The notes under the pieces were generated by a model, which was given only the letters and a program-made list of their open reading frames with translations, did no database searches and was not told the DNA's origin. The translations under genes and the position numbers were made by a program. From [Clostridium] leptum DSM 753 (GTDB lineage: Bacteria; Bacillota; Clostridia; Oscillospirales; Acutalibacteraceae), in NCBI GenBank assembly GCA_000154345.1, contig DS480341.1, positions 1 to 64,000 on the forward strand: a stretch of 64,000 bases of DNA, read 5' to 3'. Below are positions 33,282-42,995 of the stretch, one piece after another (position 1 is the first letter of the stretch; every line of letters begins with the position of its first letter).

Positions 33282-34274
33282 ATGAAAACTGTAGTCCCTA
33301 ACGTCAGCCTGATTATTCCTGTTTATAATGTAGAACAATACCTTCCTAAATGCCTGGAATCCATTGCGGCGCAGACCTTGAAGGGCTTCGAGGTTATTTT
33401 GGTGGATGACGGCTCTACCGATCATTCCCTGGAAATCCTGCGTGGATTTGCCCGCAGATTTCCTAACACTTGCGTGATCCACCAGGAAAACGGCGGCGTT
33501 TCCAAAGCGAGAAACGCAGGGATTCAGGCTGCCAGGGGGGAATATATCGCCTTTATGGACAGCGATGATTATATCGCCCCTCTCTATTTGCAAAGGCTGT
33601 ATGAGTCGGCGAAAAAATACCGGGCGGATATGGTCTGCTGCAGCTATTACCGTTACAACGCGGTCACCCACGAGCTGCGGCCCGCTCAGTTCAGGAAGGC
33701 CCCGGGAATCTACACGCCCAAGGAAATGATCCGGGCTTTGATTCTGGATATGGGGATCAAAGGCTTTATCTGGAACAAGCTGTGGCGGCGGACTCTTTTT
33801 ACCGAGCACCACATCACTTTCCCAACTATGTGCTTTGAGGATATTTCGGTATGCCAGCGGGGATTCTATTTTTCCAACCGGATTGCTGTGATTGGAGATC
33901 CTCTCTACTTTTACGTACAGCACAAGGACAGCGCCATCGGCGCTTTAAACATTAAAAAGCTGAACGATTACCTCCGGGCCCTGGCGGATCTGCGCGGCTT
34001 TTTAGAGCTGCAAAGGGATTTTCCCCCTTACCGGGCGGTTTACCGCCTGCACAGCCTGTTTGTGGCGATTACTACTTGTTATTTAACGCTGGTCGCGCAA
34101 AAAAACGCAAAAAATCTTTCCGGCTTAGGCCGCAATTTTAAAGAGATCATCCATATGACGCGCGCCTGCGGCAAAAAGAGCTTTGAGCCCCTGGATGACA
34201 TTACCAAATATCCGGATGTTATTTTCGATAAAAAGTGTCAACACTATGGATTGGAGGATTCAAGCATTGAGTGA
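33282..34274 (+). CDS. family 2 glycosyltransferase, first of two paralogues
   Basis: 330 residues. A GT-A fold: SLIIPVYNVEQYLPKCLESI, VILVDDGSTDHS and YIAFMDSDDYI (the DxD metal site) occupy residues 9-100, and KLWRRTLF and CFEDISVCQR lie further on. Such enzymes transfer sugars from nucleotide sugars to lipid or polysaccharide acceptors at the inner membrane face. No membrane helix is evident. Start is ATG after AAAGGATG. It overlaps the next gene by 8 bp and is similar to it along its whole length. Confidence 0.9.
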   Translation: MKTVVPNVSLIIPVYNVEQYLPKCLESIAAQTLKGFEVILVDDGSTDHSLEILRGFARRFPNTCVIHQENGGVSKARNAGIQAARGEYIAFMDSDDYIAPLYLQRLYESAKKYRADMVCCSYYRYNAVTHELRPAQFRKAPGIYTPKEMIRALILDMGIKGFIWNKLWRRTLFTEHHITFPTMCFEDISVCQRGFYFSNRIAVIGDPLYFYVQHKDSAIGALNIKKLNDYLRALADLRGFLELQRDFPPYRAVYRLHSLFVAITTCYLTLVAQKNAKNLSGLGRNFKEIIHMTRACGKKSFEPLDDITKYPDVIFDKKCQHYGLEDSSIE

Positions 34275-35244
34275 GCAACGGGAGAAGCCTATTATCAGTA
34301 TTGTCATCCCGGTTTATAACGTGGATATGTTCCTGAGAAAGGCTCTCCAATCGGTGGCGGATCAAACCTTTCAGAATTACGAGGCTATCATCGTAGATGA
34401 CGGCTCCACTGACCGCTGCCCGGAAATTATCGCAAAATATGTGAGAAAATACTCTAACTTTAAATCTGTCCGCCAGGAAAACGCCGGTTTGTCCGCCGCG
34501 CGCAATACCGGACTGCGGCTGGCTCAGGGTGAGTTCATCGCTTTTATGGACAGCGACGACTATTATCAGCCCACCTTTCTGGAGGATATGTATAACGCGT
34601 GCGTGGCAAACGACTGCGATATTTCCTATTGCAGCTTCTATTTTTATTTTCCCTATAACGGCCTCCGCATTCCCTTGCCTTTTACCTGCAGAACCGCCGT
34701 TTATGAAAGCCGCCAGGCTTTGAACCTGCTGATCCGGGACAAATCCATGCATCATTTCGCTTGGAATAAGCTTTACAAGCGCTCTCTATTTTTAGAGAAC
34801 GATGTGACCTATACCCAGATGTACTTTGAAGACGTAGCCACGTCTCCAAAGCTCTATTACCATGCCAAGCGGGTCGCCGTTACCAGCAAGCCCCTCTATA
34901 ATTATACCCGCCGCCGCGGGAGTATTTTAAAATCCATGAACGCGAAAAAAATCAACGATTTTATCCGTACCTTAGGCTATACACGGAATTTTTTGGAGGA
35001 GGCGGACGATTTCCGGGCGTTCCGGAAATCCTTTAATAAATTCGCCCGCCGCATGAAAATGGTCAACTGGTATTCTGTGCTCAGGCTTCACGTGATTACC
35101 CTGAATTTTAAGGGCATGTGGAAAAACATAAAGAATTCCAATCGGTCTATCCGGTATTTTATGAGTGAAGATTACCGTCCCCATAAGGGACAGCCCATCC
35201 TTCCTTTTCCCGTGATACAGCCGCAGAGACGCGGGTCAAAATAA
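34267..35244 (+). CDS. family 2 glycosyltransferase, second paralogue
   Basis: 325 residues with the same layout as its upstream neighbour: SIVIPVYNVDMFLRKALQSV, IIVDDGSTDRC, FIAFMDSDDYYQ, FAWNKLYKRSLF and YFEDVATSPKLYYHAKRVAV. Start is probably the TTG at 34267, 9 bp after GGAGG; an ATG at 34246 is also in frame. The pair most likely arose by tandem duplication and may add successive sugars to one acceptor. The downstream neighbour is a YbhN-type protein, mirroring the upstream one. Confidence 0.88.
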   Translation: MSEQREKPIISIVIPVYNVDMFLRKALQSVADQTFQNYEAIIVDDGSTDRCPEIIAKYVRKYSNFKSVRQENAGLSAARNTGLRLAQGEFIAFMDSDDYYQPTFLEDMYNACVANDCDISYCSFYFYFPYNGLRIPLPFTCRTAVYESRQALNLLIRDKSMHHFAWNKLYKRSLFLENDVTYTQMYFEDVATSPKLYYHAKRVAVTSKPLYNYTRRRGSILKSMNAKKINDFIRTLGYTRNFLEEADDFRAFRKSFNKFARRMKMVNWYSVLRLHVITLNFKGMWKNIKNSNRSIRYFMSEDYRPHKGQPILPFPVIQPQRRGSK

Positions 35245-35257
35245 AAAGGAGAGCTCC

Positions 35258-36370
35258 ATGAAAAAAAATCATGCCCTGGATTGGAAAAAGGTGTTTAACA
35301 TCAGCCTTCTTTGCCTCTCCTTTGGCATGATTATTTATTTTTGCGTCAAAGACAACAATCTCGCAATTTTAATCCAATCCTTTTCGTCTCTGAATTTTTT
35401 CTGGCTCATTCCCGCTGTTCTTCTCATCGCAGGCGTATGGGCATTGGAAGCCCTGCTGTATCACCTTATCGTCAACAGCGTTTACCCTGGCCAATATTCC
35501 TGGAAAGAAGCGTTCCGGGTTACCATGGTGGGGCAGTATTTCAGCGCTGTCACTCCCTTCGGCGTTGCGGGCCAGCCGATGCAGCTGGTCGCCCTGTCCC
35601 GCCAGGGGGTTTCCTCCGGCGTCGCGGTGTCAGTGGTAGTCCGCAAGTTCCTCATCTACCAAACCACCCTTTCCCTTTACTCCCTGGGGGTCATTTTATT
35701 AAAATCCAGCTTTTTCGAAAGCCAGATCCACGGCTTTCTGCCTTTGGCTCTTGTAGGCTTTTTAGCCCAGGCCGCCTCGGTGCTTCTGTTATTTTTGTTT
35801 TCCGTCAGCCGTACCTTCACCACTAAGCTGATTCAGTTTTTTTTCTGGCTTCTTTCCAAGCTTCGTTTGGTAAAGCGGCCGGAAGAAAAAAGCAAACGGG
35901 TTCACGCACAGCTGGAATCCTATTTAAACAACAATAAATCCATGAACCACAACTGGAAGCTTTCCCTTCAGCTCTATGGGCTGACCTTTTTGGAACTGAC
36001 TGTTCTGTTTTCCGTTCCTTTTTTTCTATACAAAGCTTATCATAACCCAGGCGCTCCCTATTTCGATATGGTTTCCGCCCAGGCCTTTGTTACCATGATC
36101 GCCGCCTACACGCCTCTGCCCGGCGCCGCCGGAACCTCGGAGGGCAGCTTTTTGGTGCTGTTCAACCTGTTCTTTCAAGGGGAAACCGTCAAGCAGGCTA
36201 TGCTCCTGTGGAGATTCATCACCTATTATTCTACCATCGTTGTCGGCATGTTCTTCGCTCGTTTAGGCAAAAAGGGGCCGGAACTGGCCCGTCCTGAGGA
36301 AGCTTCGGGCCTCGGCCAGGCTCCCGAGGGTGTTTCTGAGGCTCCCGCAAAAAAGGGATTGGTTCCTTAA
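35258..36370 (+). CDS. YbhN/MprF-type membrane protein, second paralogue
   Basis: 370 residues and about eight hydrophobic helices. MVGQYFSAVTPFGVAGQPMQLV and YTPLPGAAGTSEGSFL match its paralogue at 32203 almost motif for motif. The tail (about 30 residues rich in Glu, Ala and Pro) is extra. It starts 13 bp after the GT2 gene with AGGAGAG upstream, so it belongs to the same operon. Function is as uncertain as for its partner: a lipid flippase or regulator is the family expectation. Confidence 0.85.
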   Translation: MKKNHALDWKKVFNISLLCLSFGMIIYFCVKDNNLAILIQSFSSLNFFWLIPAVLLIAGVWALEALLYHLIVNSVYPGQYSWKEAFRVTMVGQYFSAVTPFGVAGQPMQLVALSRQGVSSGVAVSVVVRKFLIYQTTLSLYSLGVILLKSSFFESQIHGFLPLALVGFLAQAASVLLLFLFSVSRTFTTKLIQFFFWLLSKLRLVKRPEEKSKRVHAQLESYLNNNKSMNHNWKLSLQLYGLTFLELTVLFSVPFFLYKAYHNPGAPYFDMVSAQAFVTMIAAYTPLPGAAGTSEGSFLVLFNLFFQGETVKQAMLLWRFITYYSTIVVGMFFARLGKKGPELARPEEASGLGQAPEGVSEAPAKKGLVP

Positions 36371-36510
36371 GCCGACTGGTTTTCCTATCCATGTCAGCGG
36401 TCCCTATCATAGGAAGGGCCTTTGCGTTTCCTTGATCACCATTTTTTGGGGGCTTCCCCATTGATTCATCCAAGCTTCTCAAGAACCTTTAAACTGAAAC
36501 CGAAATTCAA

Positions 36511-36547
36511 AAAGCGGGAGGTGTTTTTGCGCCTCCTGCCTTTTTGT
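36511..36547. terminator. bidirectional terminator between cluster and symporter
   Basis: GCGGGAGG and CCTCCTGC pair around TGTTTTTGCG, with A/T runs on both sides; two convergent genes meet here. Confidence 0.75.
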
Positions 36548-36579
36548 AAAAGCTTCAGACGCGGGCTGATAAAAAACCC

Positions 36580-37953
36580 CTACGGCAAGCTGCTTTTAGC
36601 GCCGCCTTTCACAAGCCGGTGTTTTTTCATTTCCTCAAACACCTCTCTGGACAGCAGGGCCAAGGCGATCATGTTCGGAATCGCCATCAGGCCGTTGAAG
36701 GTATCCGCCGCTTTCCAAACGGAATCCAGGCTCAGCATACAGCCCAAGGCGGCGCAAACGGCGTAAAGGAACCGATAAATCGGAATCAGCCGCTCGCCTG
36801 CCAAATATTCCAGGCTTTTCTCCCCATAGTAGGACCAGCTTACCAGAGTGGCAAAGGCGAACATGACGATGGACACCGCCACAAACACTCCTCCCATTTT
36901 CCCGAACACGCTGGAAAACGCCTGCGTGCTCAGGGCTACACCGGTGAGGCCGGAATCCAACACTCCGGACGCCAGAATACACAGGGCCGTCACCGTACAG
37001 CCCACGATGGTATCGGCAAACACCTGAAAAATGCCCCACATTCCTTGTTTTATCCCGTCGCCCTCCTCAGCGGCCGCGTAAATGATCGGCGCGCTGCCCA
37101 GGCCCGCCTCATTGGAAAAGGTTCCTTTGGAAATCCCCTGGATGACAGCGGCAGAGGCAAAGCCCGCGCCGCCGCCCGCCGCCGCTTTAAATTGAAACGC
37201 CTCATGAAAAACAGCTTCAAACACCTGAGGCAGTCTGCCGCCGTGGACCACGATGACCACCAGACAGCCAATTAAATAAAATACACTCATAAAGGGCACA
37301 ATCTTTTCCGTAAACCCGGCTATCCTTTTTAGGCCGCCCAGGATAATCACTCCCACCAACAGGGCCAGCGCCGTTCCCGTAGCCCAGTGTGGAACCGAAA
37401 ATCCAGCCTCCATGGCTCCGGCAATGGAATTGGCCTGGGTCATGTTGCCCATCCCAAAAGAGGAAAAAATACAGGCAACTGAAAACAGGCCCGCCAAAAA
37501 GCGGCTGCGAAGCCCTTTCGAGAGATAATACATCGGGCCTCCCACCCACTCGCCTTTTTTGTTTTTTTGCCGGTAGCGGCAGCCAAGGACATTCTCTCCG
37601 AAAATAGTCATCATCCCAAACAGGGCCGCCACCCACATCCAAAAAATCGCGCCCGGTCCACCGATCGCCAAAGCCGCCGCCACCCCTACGATATTCCCCG
37701 TTCCCATAGCTCCGGCCAAAGCCGCGGTCATAGCCTGGAAGGAAGAAATTCCCTTCCTTCCTGTTTCCGCAGCCGCGGCCCTCTCTGGTTTGCGGAAAAA
37801 GCTGCCCGCCGTCTCTTTCCACCAGAGCCTCAGCCTGCGGAATGGGAAAAAACGGGATCTGGCGGTATAATAAATCCCGATGAGCAGCAGCGCTCCCAGA
37901 GTAGCCGGGCCCCACACCAGCCGGTTGACCCAATCTCCAATTTGCTCCAGCAT
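36580..37953 (-). CDS. sodium:alanine/glycine symporter (AGCS family)
   Basis: 457 residues with about eleven hydrophobic helices. The family signature AALAGAMGTGNIVGVAAALAIGGPGAIFWMW lies near residues 78-110, and GISKGTFSNEAGLGSAPII and QAFSSVFGK follow. Members import alanine or glycine with Na+. The ATG follows GGGGGC, and the gene appears to be alone. Substrate is presumed from family membership. Confidence 0.9.
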   Translation of the reverse strand: MLEQIGDWVNRLVWGPATLGALLLIGIYYTARSRFFPFRRLRLWWKETAGSFFRKPERAAAAETGRKGISSFQAMTAALAGAMGTGNIVGVAAALAIGGPGAIFWMWVAALFGMMTIFGENVLGCRYRQKNKKGEWVGGPMYYLSKGLRSRFLAGLFSVACIFSSFGMGNMTQANSIAGAMEAGFSVPHWATGTALALLVGVIILGGLKRIAGFTEKIVPFMSVFYLIGCLVVIVVHGGRLPQVFEAVFHEAFQFKAAAGGGAGFASAAVIQGISKGTFSNEAGLGSAPIIYAAAEEGDGIKQGMWGIFQVFADTIVGCTVTALCILASGVLDSGLTGVALSTQAFSSVFGKMGGVFVAVSIVMFAFATLVSWSYYGEKSLEYLAGERLIPIYRFLYAVCAALGCMLSLDSVWKAADTFNGLMAIPNMIALALLSREVFEEMKKHRLVKGGAKSSLP

Positions 37954-38007
37954 AAAAAGCCCCCTTCCTGTCCCATTACTATGAGGACGGAAAGGGGCTT
38001 TATGCGC

Positions 38008-38041
38008 TAAAAAGGCTCCGGGCTCCCGCTTCGGGAGCGGA
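38008..38041 (-). terminator. possible terminator after the heterodimeric ABC genes
   Basis: Minus strand GCTCCCG-AAG-CGGGAGC, then CCGGAGCC and five Ts. The U run is 8 nt from the stem, so it is weaker than usual. Confidence 0.5.
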
Positions 38042-38057
38042 TAAACTGAAAGGGGAG

Positions 38058-39800
38058 CTATTCCGCTTTCACAAACTGGCTGTTGTAAAGGCGGCAGTAG
38101 AAGCCTCCCCGGTCCAGAAGCTCCTGATGGCTTCCCTGCTCGATAATATTTCCCTGGTTCATCACCAGGATCACATCGGCGTTTTTGATGGTGGACAAAC
38201 GGTGCGCCACGATGAAGCTGGTACGCCCCTCCATCATCCTGTCAAAGGCTTTCTGCACCCGGATTTCCGTCAGAGTATCGATGGAGCTGGTGGCCTCGTC
38301 CAGGATCAGCATCGGCGGATCCACCAGCATCACCCGGGCAATACTAAGAAGCTGCTTCTGGCCTTGAGACAGATTTCCGCCATCCTCGCTGATCAAAGTG
38401 TCATAGCCCTGGGGCATTCTGCGGATAAAGCCGTCGGCATAGGCCGCCTTCGCCGCCGCCCGGATTTCTTCCATCGTGGCGTTTGGCTTGCCGTAGGCGA
38501 TATTTTCCCGTACTGTGGCGGAATACAGCCAGGTATCCTGGAGCACCATGCCGAAAAGCCGGCGCAGGCTGTCCCTGGTCATCTCCTTGACCGGAACACC
38601 GTCAACGCTGATCTCACCCTGATTGACGTCATAGAACCGCATAAGCAGGTTGATCATGGTAGTCTTTCCGCAGCCCGTGGGGCCGACGATGGCAATTCTC
38701 TGCCCCGGCTTGGTTTCCAGATTAAAATTCTCAATCAACTTCTGATCCTTGCGATAGGCAAAAGAAACATGGTCTATCCTTACCCGGCCCTCACAGCTTT
38801 TCACTGTCTTGGCGTCCGGGGCATCCGGAGCTTCTTCCGGCTGATCCAGCAAGGCGAACACCCGGCCCGCCGACGAGAAAGCTGTTTGCAGCTGGGTAAT
38901 CACCCCGGTAACCTCATTGAATGGCTTGGTATATTGATTCGCGTAGGTCAAAAAGGAGGAGACACCGCCTACGCTCAGATTGCCGTTGATAACGGAAATC
39001 GCTCCTACTACCCCGGCGGCGGCGTACACGATGCCATTGACGAACCGGGTGCTGGGATTGGAAAGGGATGAGAAAAACTGGGCCTTCTGCCCGCATTTGT
39101 AAAGCCGGGCGTTGATCTCCTGAAATTTCTCCTCAGCCCGCTCCTCATAGGAAAACGCCTTGACCACTTTCTGGCTGCCCAGCATTTCTTCGACGCAGCC
39201 TCCCAGCTCGCCCTGGGTCTTGGTCTGTTCCTTGAACATCTTGTTGGAGCTTTTGGCCACGAACACCGCCACAAATAAGGATAAGGGCGTCACCAGCACT
39301 ACCACCAGGGCGATCAGAGGATTGATCCCCAGCATAAAGCACAGGGTTCCCACAATGGTGACCACACCGGTAAACAGCTGGGTCAAGCCTTGCAGCAGGC
39401 CGTCGGAGATAAAGTCGATGTCGTTAATCAGCCGGTTGATGATGTCCCCGTGGGGATTGCCGTCAATATATTTCAGAGGCACCTGGTGAAGCTTTCCAAA
39501 GGCCTCCTGCCTTAGATCATTCACCGTGTAATAGGTTACCTTATTGGTACATAATGTCATCAGCCACTGGAACACCGCCGCCAAAGCCACGGTGATCCCC
39601 AGCAGGATCAGATATTTTAACGTCTCGGGAAAATTCACCTGGCCCGGCCCCACAATTTGGTCGATGGCCTTACCAATCAGCACCGGACCAAGAAGAGTCA
39701 GGGCAATGCTGGCAACGGCGCACAGAAGGCCGCCGATCAAATAGCCCGCATAGGGTCTGGCATACTGAAACAGCCGCTTTAAAATCTCCTTGGGAGTCAT
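38058..39800 (-). CDS. heterodimeric ABC exporter subunit with consensus Walker B
   Basis: 580 residues: six-helix membrane domain then an ATPase domain. Walker A is GPTGCGKTT and Walker B MLILDEATSSID with the catalytic Glu; the signature is LSQGQKQLLSIA instead of LSGGQ. The start overlaps the stop of the partner gene (ATGA). With 39797-41536 it forms a BmrCD/TM287-288 kind of exporter. Its altered signature would lie opposite the partner's degenerate Walker B, giving one non-hydrolytic site. Likely multidrug or lipid export; the substrate is unknown. Confidence 0.9.
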   Translation of the reverse strand: MTPKEILKRLFQYARPYAGYLIGGLLCAVASIALTLLGPVLIGKAIDQIVGPGQVNFPETLKYLILLGITVALAAVFQWLMTLCTNKVTYYTVNDLRQEAFGKLHQVPLKYIDGNPHGDIINRLINDIDFISDGLLQGLTQLFTGVVTIVGTLCFMLGINPLIALVVVLVTPLSLFVAVFVAKSSNKMFKEQTKTQGELGGCVEEMLGSQKVVKAFSYEERAEEKFQEINARLYKCGQKAQFFSSLSNPSTRFVNGIVYAAAGVVGAISVINGNLSVGGVSSFLTYANQYTKPFNEVTGVITQLQTAFSSAGRVFALLDQPEEAPDAPDAKTVKSCEGRVRIDHVSFAYRKDQKLIENFNLETKPGQRIAIVGPTGCGKTTMINLLMRFYDVNQGEISVDGVPVKEMTRDSLRRLFGMVLQDTWLYSATVRENIAYGKPNATMEEIRAAAKAAYADGFIRRMPQGYDTLISEDGGNLSQGQKQLLSIARVMLVDPPMLILDEATSSIDTLTEIRVQKAFDRMMEGRTSFIVAHRLSTIKNADVILVMNQGNIIEQGSHQELLDRGGFYCRLYNSQFVKAE

Positions 39801-41536
39801 GCGCCCACCTCCTCGCTGCTAAGCTGGGACAGACAGATTTCCCGGTAGGTCTCGCAGGTACTCATAAGCTGCTGATGGGTGCCGATTCCCGCCACCCTGC
39901 CGTCGTCCAGCACCACGATCTGGTTCGCGTTCCGTATGGTACTGGCCCGCTGGGATACAAGGATCACCGTCATATTTTTTGTTTCCCTGCGGATAGCCTG
40001 CCTGAGCGCCGCGTCGGTCGCAAAATCCAGGGCGCTGGCGCTGTCATCCAAAATCAAAAGCTCCGGCTCTCCTACCAGCGCCCTGGCGATGGTCAGCCGC
40101 TGCTTCTGGCCGCCGGAAAGGTTCTTCCCTCCCTGATCGATAACGGCATCGTATTTTTCCGGCAGGGCGTCTACAAATTCCGAGGCCTGGGCAATGGATA
40201 AAGCCCGGGCGATCTCCTCATCAGTGGCGTTTTCCTTGCGCCACTGCAGATTCTCCCGGATCGTGCCGGAAAACAGGGTCGCCTTTTGCGGCACCAGGCC
40301 GATCTGGGTCCGAAGCTGCTCAAAGGGATATTCCTTTACGTTTACGCCATCCACGAGCACAGCTCCCTTAGTAGCCTCATAAAATCGCGGGATCAGGTTG
40401 ATCAGAGTAGATTTTCCCGAACCTGTTCCGCCGATGATGCCGATGGTTTCTCCCCGGCGGATCTGGAGCTGGATATCCTCCAGGGAATATTCGTCAGAGC
40501 CGGCGTAGGCAAAGCTGACGTTTTGAAATTCCACCTTGGGGGTATCTGCCTTAAGCGGCACATTCACAGGCTTTTCAGCAGTTTCCACGATGGAAGGCAT
40601 CGTTTCCAGCACCTCGTTGATTCTGGCGGCGGAGGCGGAAGCCTTTGTAAACAGCACCACCAGGTTTGCAATGACGATCATAGCCAGCAGAATCTGATTA
40701 ATATAGTTGACAAAGGCGATGATCTCGCCCTGGGAAAGATCGCCGATCTGTACCCGCCGGCCTCCGTACCACACAATCCCGATGATGGCGATATTCAAAA
40801 TCACCGTGGTAGCCGGGTTCAGCAGCGCTGAAATCTTTCCCACACGGATAGCGGTTTTAGATAGGTCGTCGCTGGCCTGTTGGAACCGCTCCTTCTCGCT
40901 TTCCTGCTTGCTGAAGGCCCGGATCACCCGCGCGCCGCTTAGATTTTCCCGGGAGATCAAAGAAATCCTGTCCAGCTTTTTCTGGATTCCCCTGTAGAAT
41001 GGGATGCTTCGGTTCATTACTAAAAAGATGACTCCCGCCAAAAACGGCGCGGCCACCAAGAAAATCAACGACATTTTTAGGTCGAGGAGCATCGCCATCA
41101 CAATGGCGCCGGCAGCCAGAAACGGAGCCCGGATCACCAAACGGATCAGCATGGCCACAGCCTGCTGCATTTGGTTCACATCATTGGTCAAGCGGGTAAT
41201 CAGGGACGGCGTGCCGAACTTATCCACCTCGGCGTAGGAGAAGGTATTGATGTGGCGAAACAGCTTGTTCCGCAGCTCCGTGCCGAATCCCTGGGAGGCG
41301 ATGGAGGCGAAATACTGACACACCAGCGTCGAGCACAGGCCCACCACGCCCAGCAGAAGCAGCAGTCCGCCCATTCTCCAGATATAGGGGCCGTCGTTGT
41401 TCTTTACGCCGATGTCAATAATATTAGCCATCACCAAGGGTACGATCAGCTCAAAAACCGCCTCGATCAGCTTAAAAATCGGGCCGGCGATGACCTGCTT
41501 CTTATAGGGCTTTAAAAATCGGGCTAATTTAAACAT
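39797..41536 (-). CDS. heterodimeric ABC exporter subunit with degenerate Walker B
   Basis: 579 residues, same architecture as its partner. Walker A is GGTGSGKST and the signature the canonical LSGGQKQRLTIA, but Walker B reads LLILDDSASALD, so the catalytic Glu is Asp. This is the known pattern of the degenerate-site subunit of heterodimeric exporters. It comes first in the operon; ATG follows GAGGAACC. A structured terminator-like hairpin at 41606-41660 separates it from degV. Confidence 0.9.
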   Translation of the reverse strand: MFKLARFLKPYKKQVIAGPIFKLIEAVFELIVPLVMANIIDIGVKNNDGPYIWRMGGLLLLLGVVGLCSTLVCQYFASIASQGFGTELRNKLFRHINTFSYAEVDKFGTPSLITRLTNDVNQMQQAVAMLIRLVIRAPFLAAGAIVMAMLLDLKMSLIFLVAAPFLAGVIFLVMNRSIPFYRGIQKKLDRISLISRENLSGARVIRAFSKQESEKERFQQASDDLSKTAIRVGKISALLNPATTVILNIAIIGIVWYGGRRVQIGDLSQGEIIAFVNYINQILLAMIVIANLVVLFTKASASAARINEVLETMPSIVETAEKPVNVPLKADTPKVEFQNVSFAYAGSDEYSLEDIQLQIRRGETIGIIGGTGSGKSTLINLIPRFYEATKGAVLVDGVNVKEYPFEQLRTQIGLVPQKATLFSGTIRENLQWRKENATDEEIARALSIAQASEFVDALPEKYDAVIDQGGKNLSGGQKQRLTIARALVGEPELLILDDSASALDFATDAALRQAIRRETKNMTVILVSQRASTIRNANQIVVLDDGRVAGIGTHQQLMSTCETYREICLSQLSSEEVGA

Positions 41537-41605
41537 ACTGGTTCCTCGCGTTCTATGAGAAAATCTTTTGTTTTCGCGTTCTCAGATATTCCCGCGCTTT
41601 CAGAC

Positions 41606-41660
41606 AAAAGGAGACGGCCTCAAGAACAGGCTTCCGCCCTGCCCCTGTACTCCGTCTCCC
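41606..41660 (-). terminator. terminator of degV with nested helices
   Basis: Minus strand GGAGACGG pairs with CCGTCTCC, enclosing ACAGG/CCTGT, and TTTTG follows. It is unusually large for a terminator (about 50 nt). Confidence 0.6.
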
Positions 41661-41719
41661 GATGCTCTTTTATGGAGCTATGGAGGGGTTCCTTTTTCCT
41701 TAGAGACTCCCTCGGTTTC

Positions 41720-42592
41720 TTACCGCTTGCTGCCTAAGAAAAACAGCGCCATGGTACCGGGGCCGGAATGAGCGCCGATCACCGGACCGATGGGATTGAT
41801 ATAGATTTCCTTCGGCTTGAATTTTGCCTTGACCTGATCAGCCACATATTTGGCATCCGCCTCGCTGTCCCCATGACTGATGAAAATCACCTGCTCCTTT
41901 GGGTTGATGGCAGTCTGAGCCATATGGTCCACCAGGGCGTCCAGAGACGCCTTCCTGCCCCTTACCTTGCCCATGGGGATCAGATGGCCTTCGTCATCCA
42001 CATGGAGAACCGGCTTGATATTCAGCATAGTGCCAAAGAAGGCTGTAGCCGGAGACACCCGTCCGCCCCGCTTCAGGTGGTTCAGGTCATCCACGGTAAA
42101 CCAATGGCACAGGTTCAGCTTATTCTCTTCCAGCCATTGAATCACCTGGTCGATGGATTTTCCCTTTTTCTTTTCCTGTACCGCGTGGTAGACATACAGC
42201 CCCTGTCCCAAGGAGGCGCAGAGGGAATCCACTACCTCGACCCGGTTATCCGGATATTTCGCCTGAAGCTCCTGAGCCGCTACCTTAGCGGAATTGCAGG
42301 AGCCGGACAAGCCGGAAGAAAAGGCGATATAGAGGACATCCCTGCCATGCTTCAGCACTTCCTCGAAATAATCCGTATAGCGGTGCACCGTTACCTGGCT
42401 GGTGGTCGCACTCTCCCCCTCCCGGACAATGCGGTAAAATTCCTTGGTGGAAATCTCTCTTTCGTCGGGATAATTGAAATAGCTTTTCCCTTTCAGCTGA
42501 AATTCCAGCGGAATAACGCCTACCCCTAATTCCTCCACCATTTTAGGAGAAAGGTCGCAGGCGGAATCCGTAATAATAATATAATCTCTCAA
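41720..42592 (-). CDS. DegV family fatty-acid-binding protein
   Basis: 290 residues. DegV/FakB proteins bind a fatty acid and, with the kinase FakA, help activate exogenous fatty acids. IIITDSACDLSPKMVEELG starts the protein, and TSQVTVHRY, YIAFSSGLSGS with the head-group-binding Ser, HLKRGGRVSPATAF and GPVIGAHSGPGTMALFF are all typical. The start is most likely a TTG at 42592 with GAGGG 8 bp upstream; an upstream GTG lacks a ribosome site. No fakA is in the window. Confidence 0.9.
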   Translation of the reverse strand: MRDYIIITDSACDLSPKMVEELGVGVIPLEFQLKGKSYFNYPDEREISTKEFYRIVREGESATTSQVTVHRYTDYFEEVLKHGRDVLYIAFSSGLSGSCNSAKVAAQELQAKYPDNRVEVVDSLCASLGQGLYVYHAVQEKKKGKSIDQVIQWLEENKLNLCHWFTVDDLNHLKRGGRVSPATAFFGTMLNIKPVLHVDDEGHLIPMGKVRGRKASLDALVDHMAQTAINPKEQVIFISHGDSEADAKYVADQVKAKFKPKEIYINPIGPVIGAHSGPGTMALFFLGSKR

Positions 42593-42995
42593 CGTAAAAG
42601 CCCTCACTTTCGTAAGCTGACCGGTAGAAACAAAACCTTTCTAGAAACGTTTTAAGCCGGTTTATGTTATTTATTATACCCTATCCTCTAAATTTTGGGA
42701 AGAGGTATGCCTGCTAATTTTTGGTTTTTTCCGCTAAAGCTCATAAAACGGCCGATTTTAAACTATATATATCCTAGATTGCCCGCCATTGAGAAGAATT
42801 TTCAAAGGGGGATCGGGAAGCAGGCGGATATAGGTCAGCGAAAGCTGACGCCTCCTGCCCTGCCGGGTACGAAAGCGCCGCGAAAACACCGCGGCGCTTA
42901 ACCTGTTCTCGAAAAAGAAACTTTTCGTAACAGCCGGCGAAAGCTCTAAATGAAATTCCGGGCGTATTCGGTCAAAACCATGCGAGGAGGTCACT
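42593..42995. other. 403-bp divergent intergenic region
   Basis: Between degV and the spoVB-like gene. A TATAAT facing left lies at about 42673-42678 without a clear -35. A perfect 10-bp hairpin (AAGCGCCGCG at 42873 with CGCGGCGCTT) has no U run on either side. No gene seen. Confidence 0.4.
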
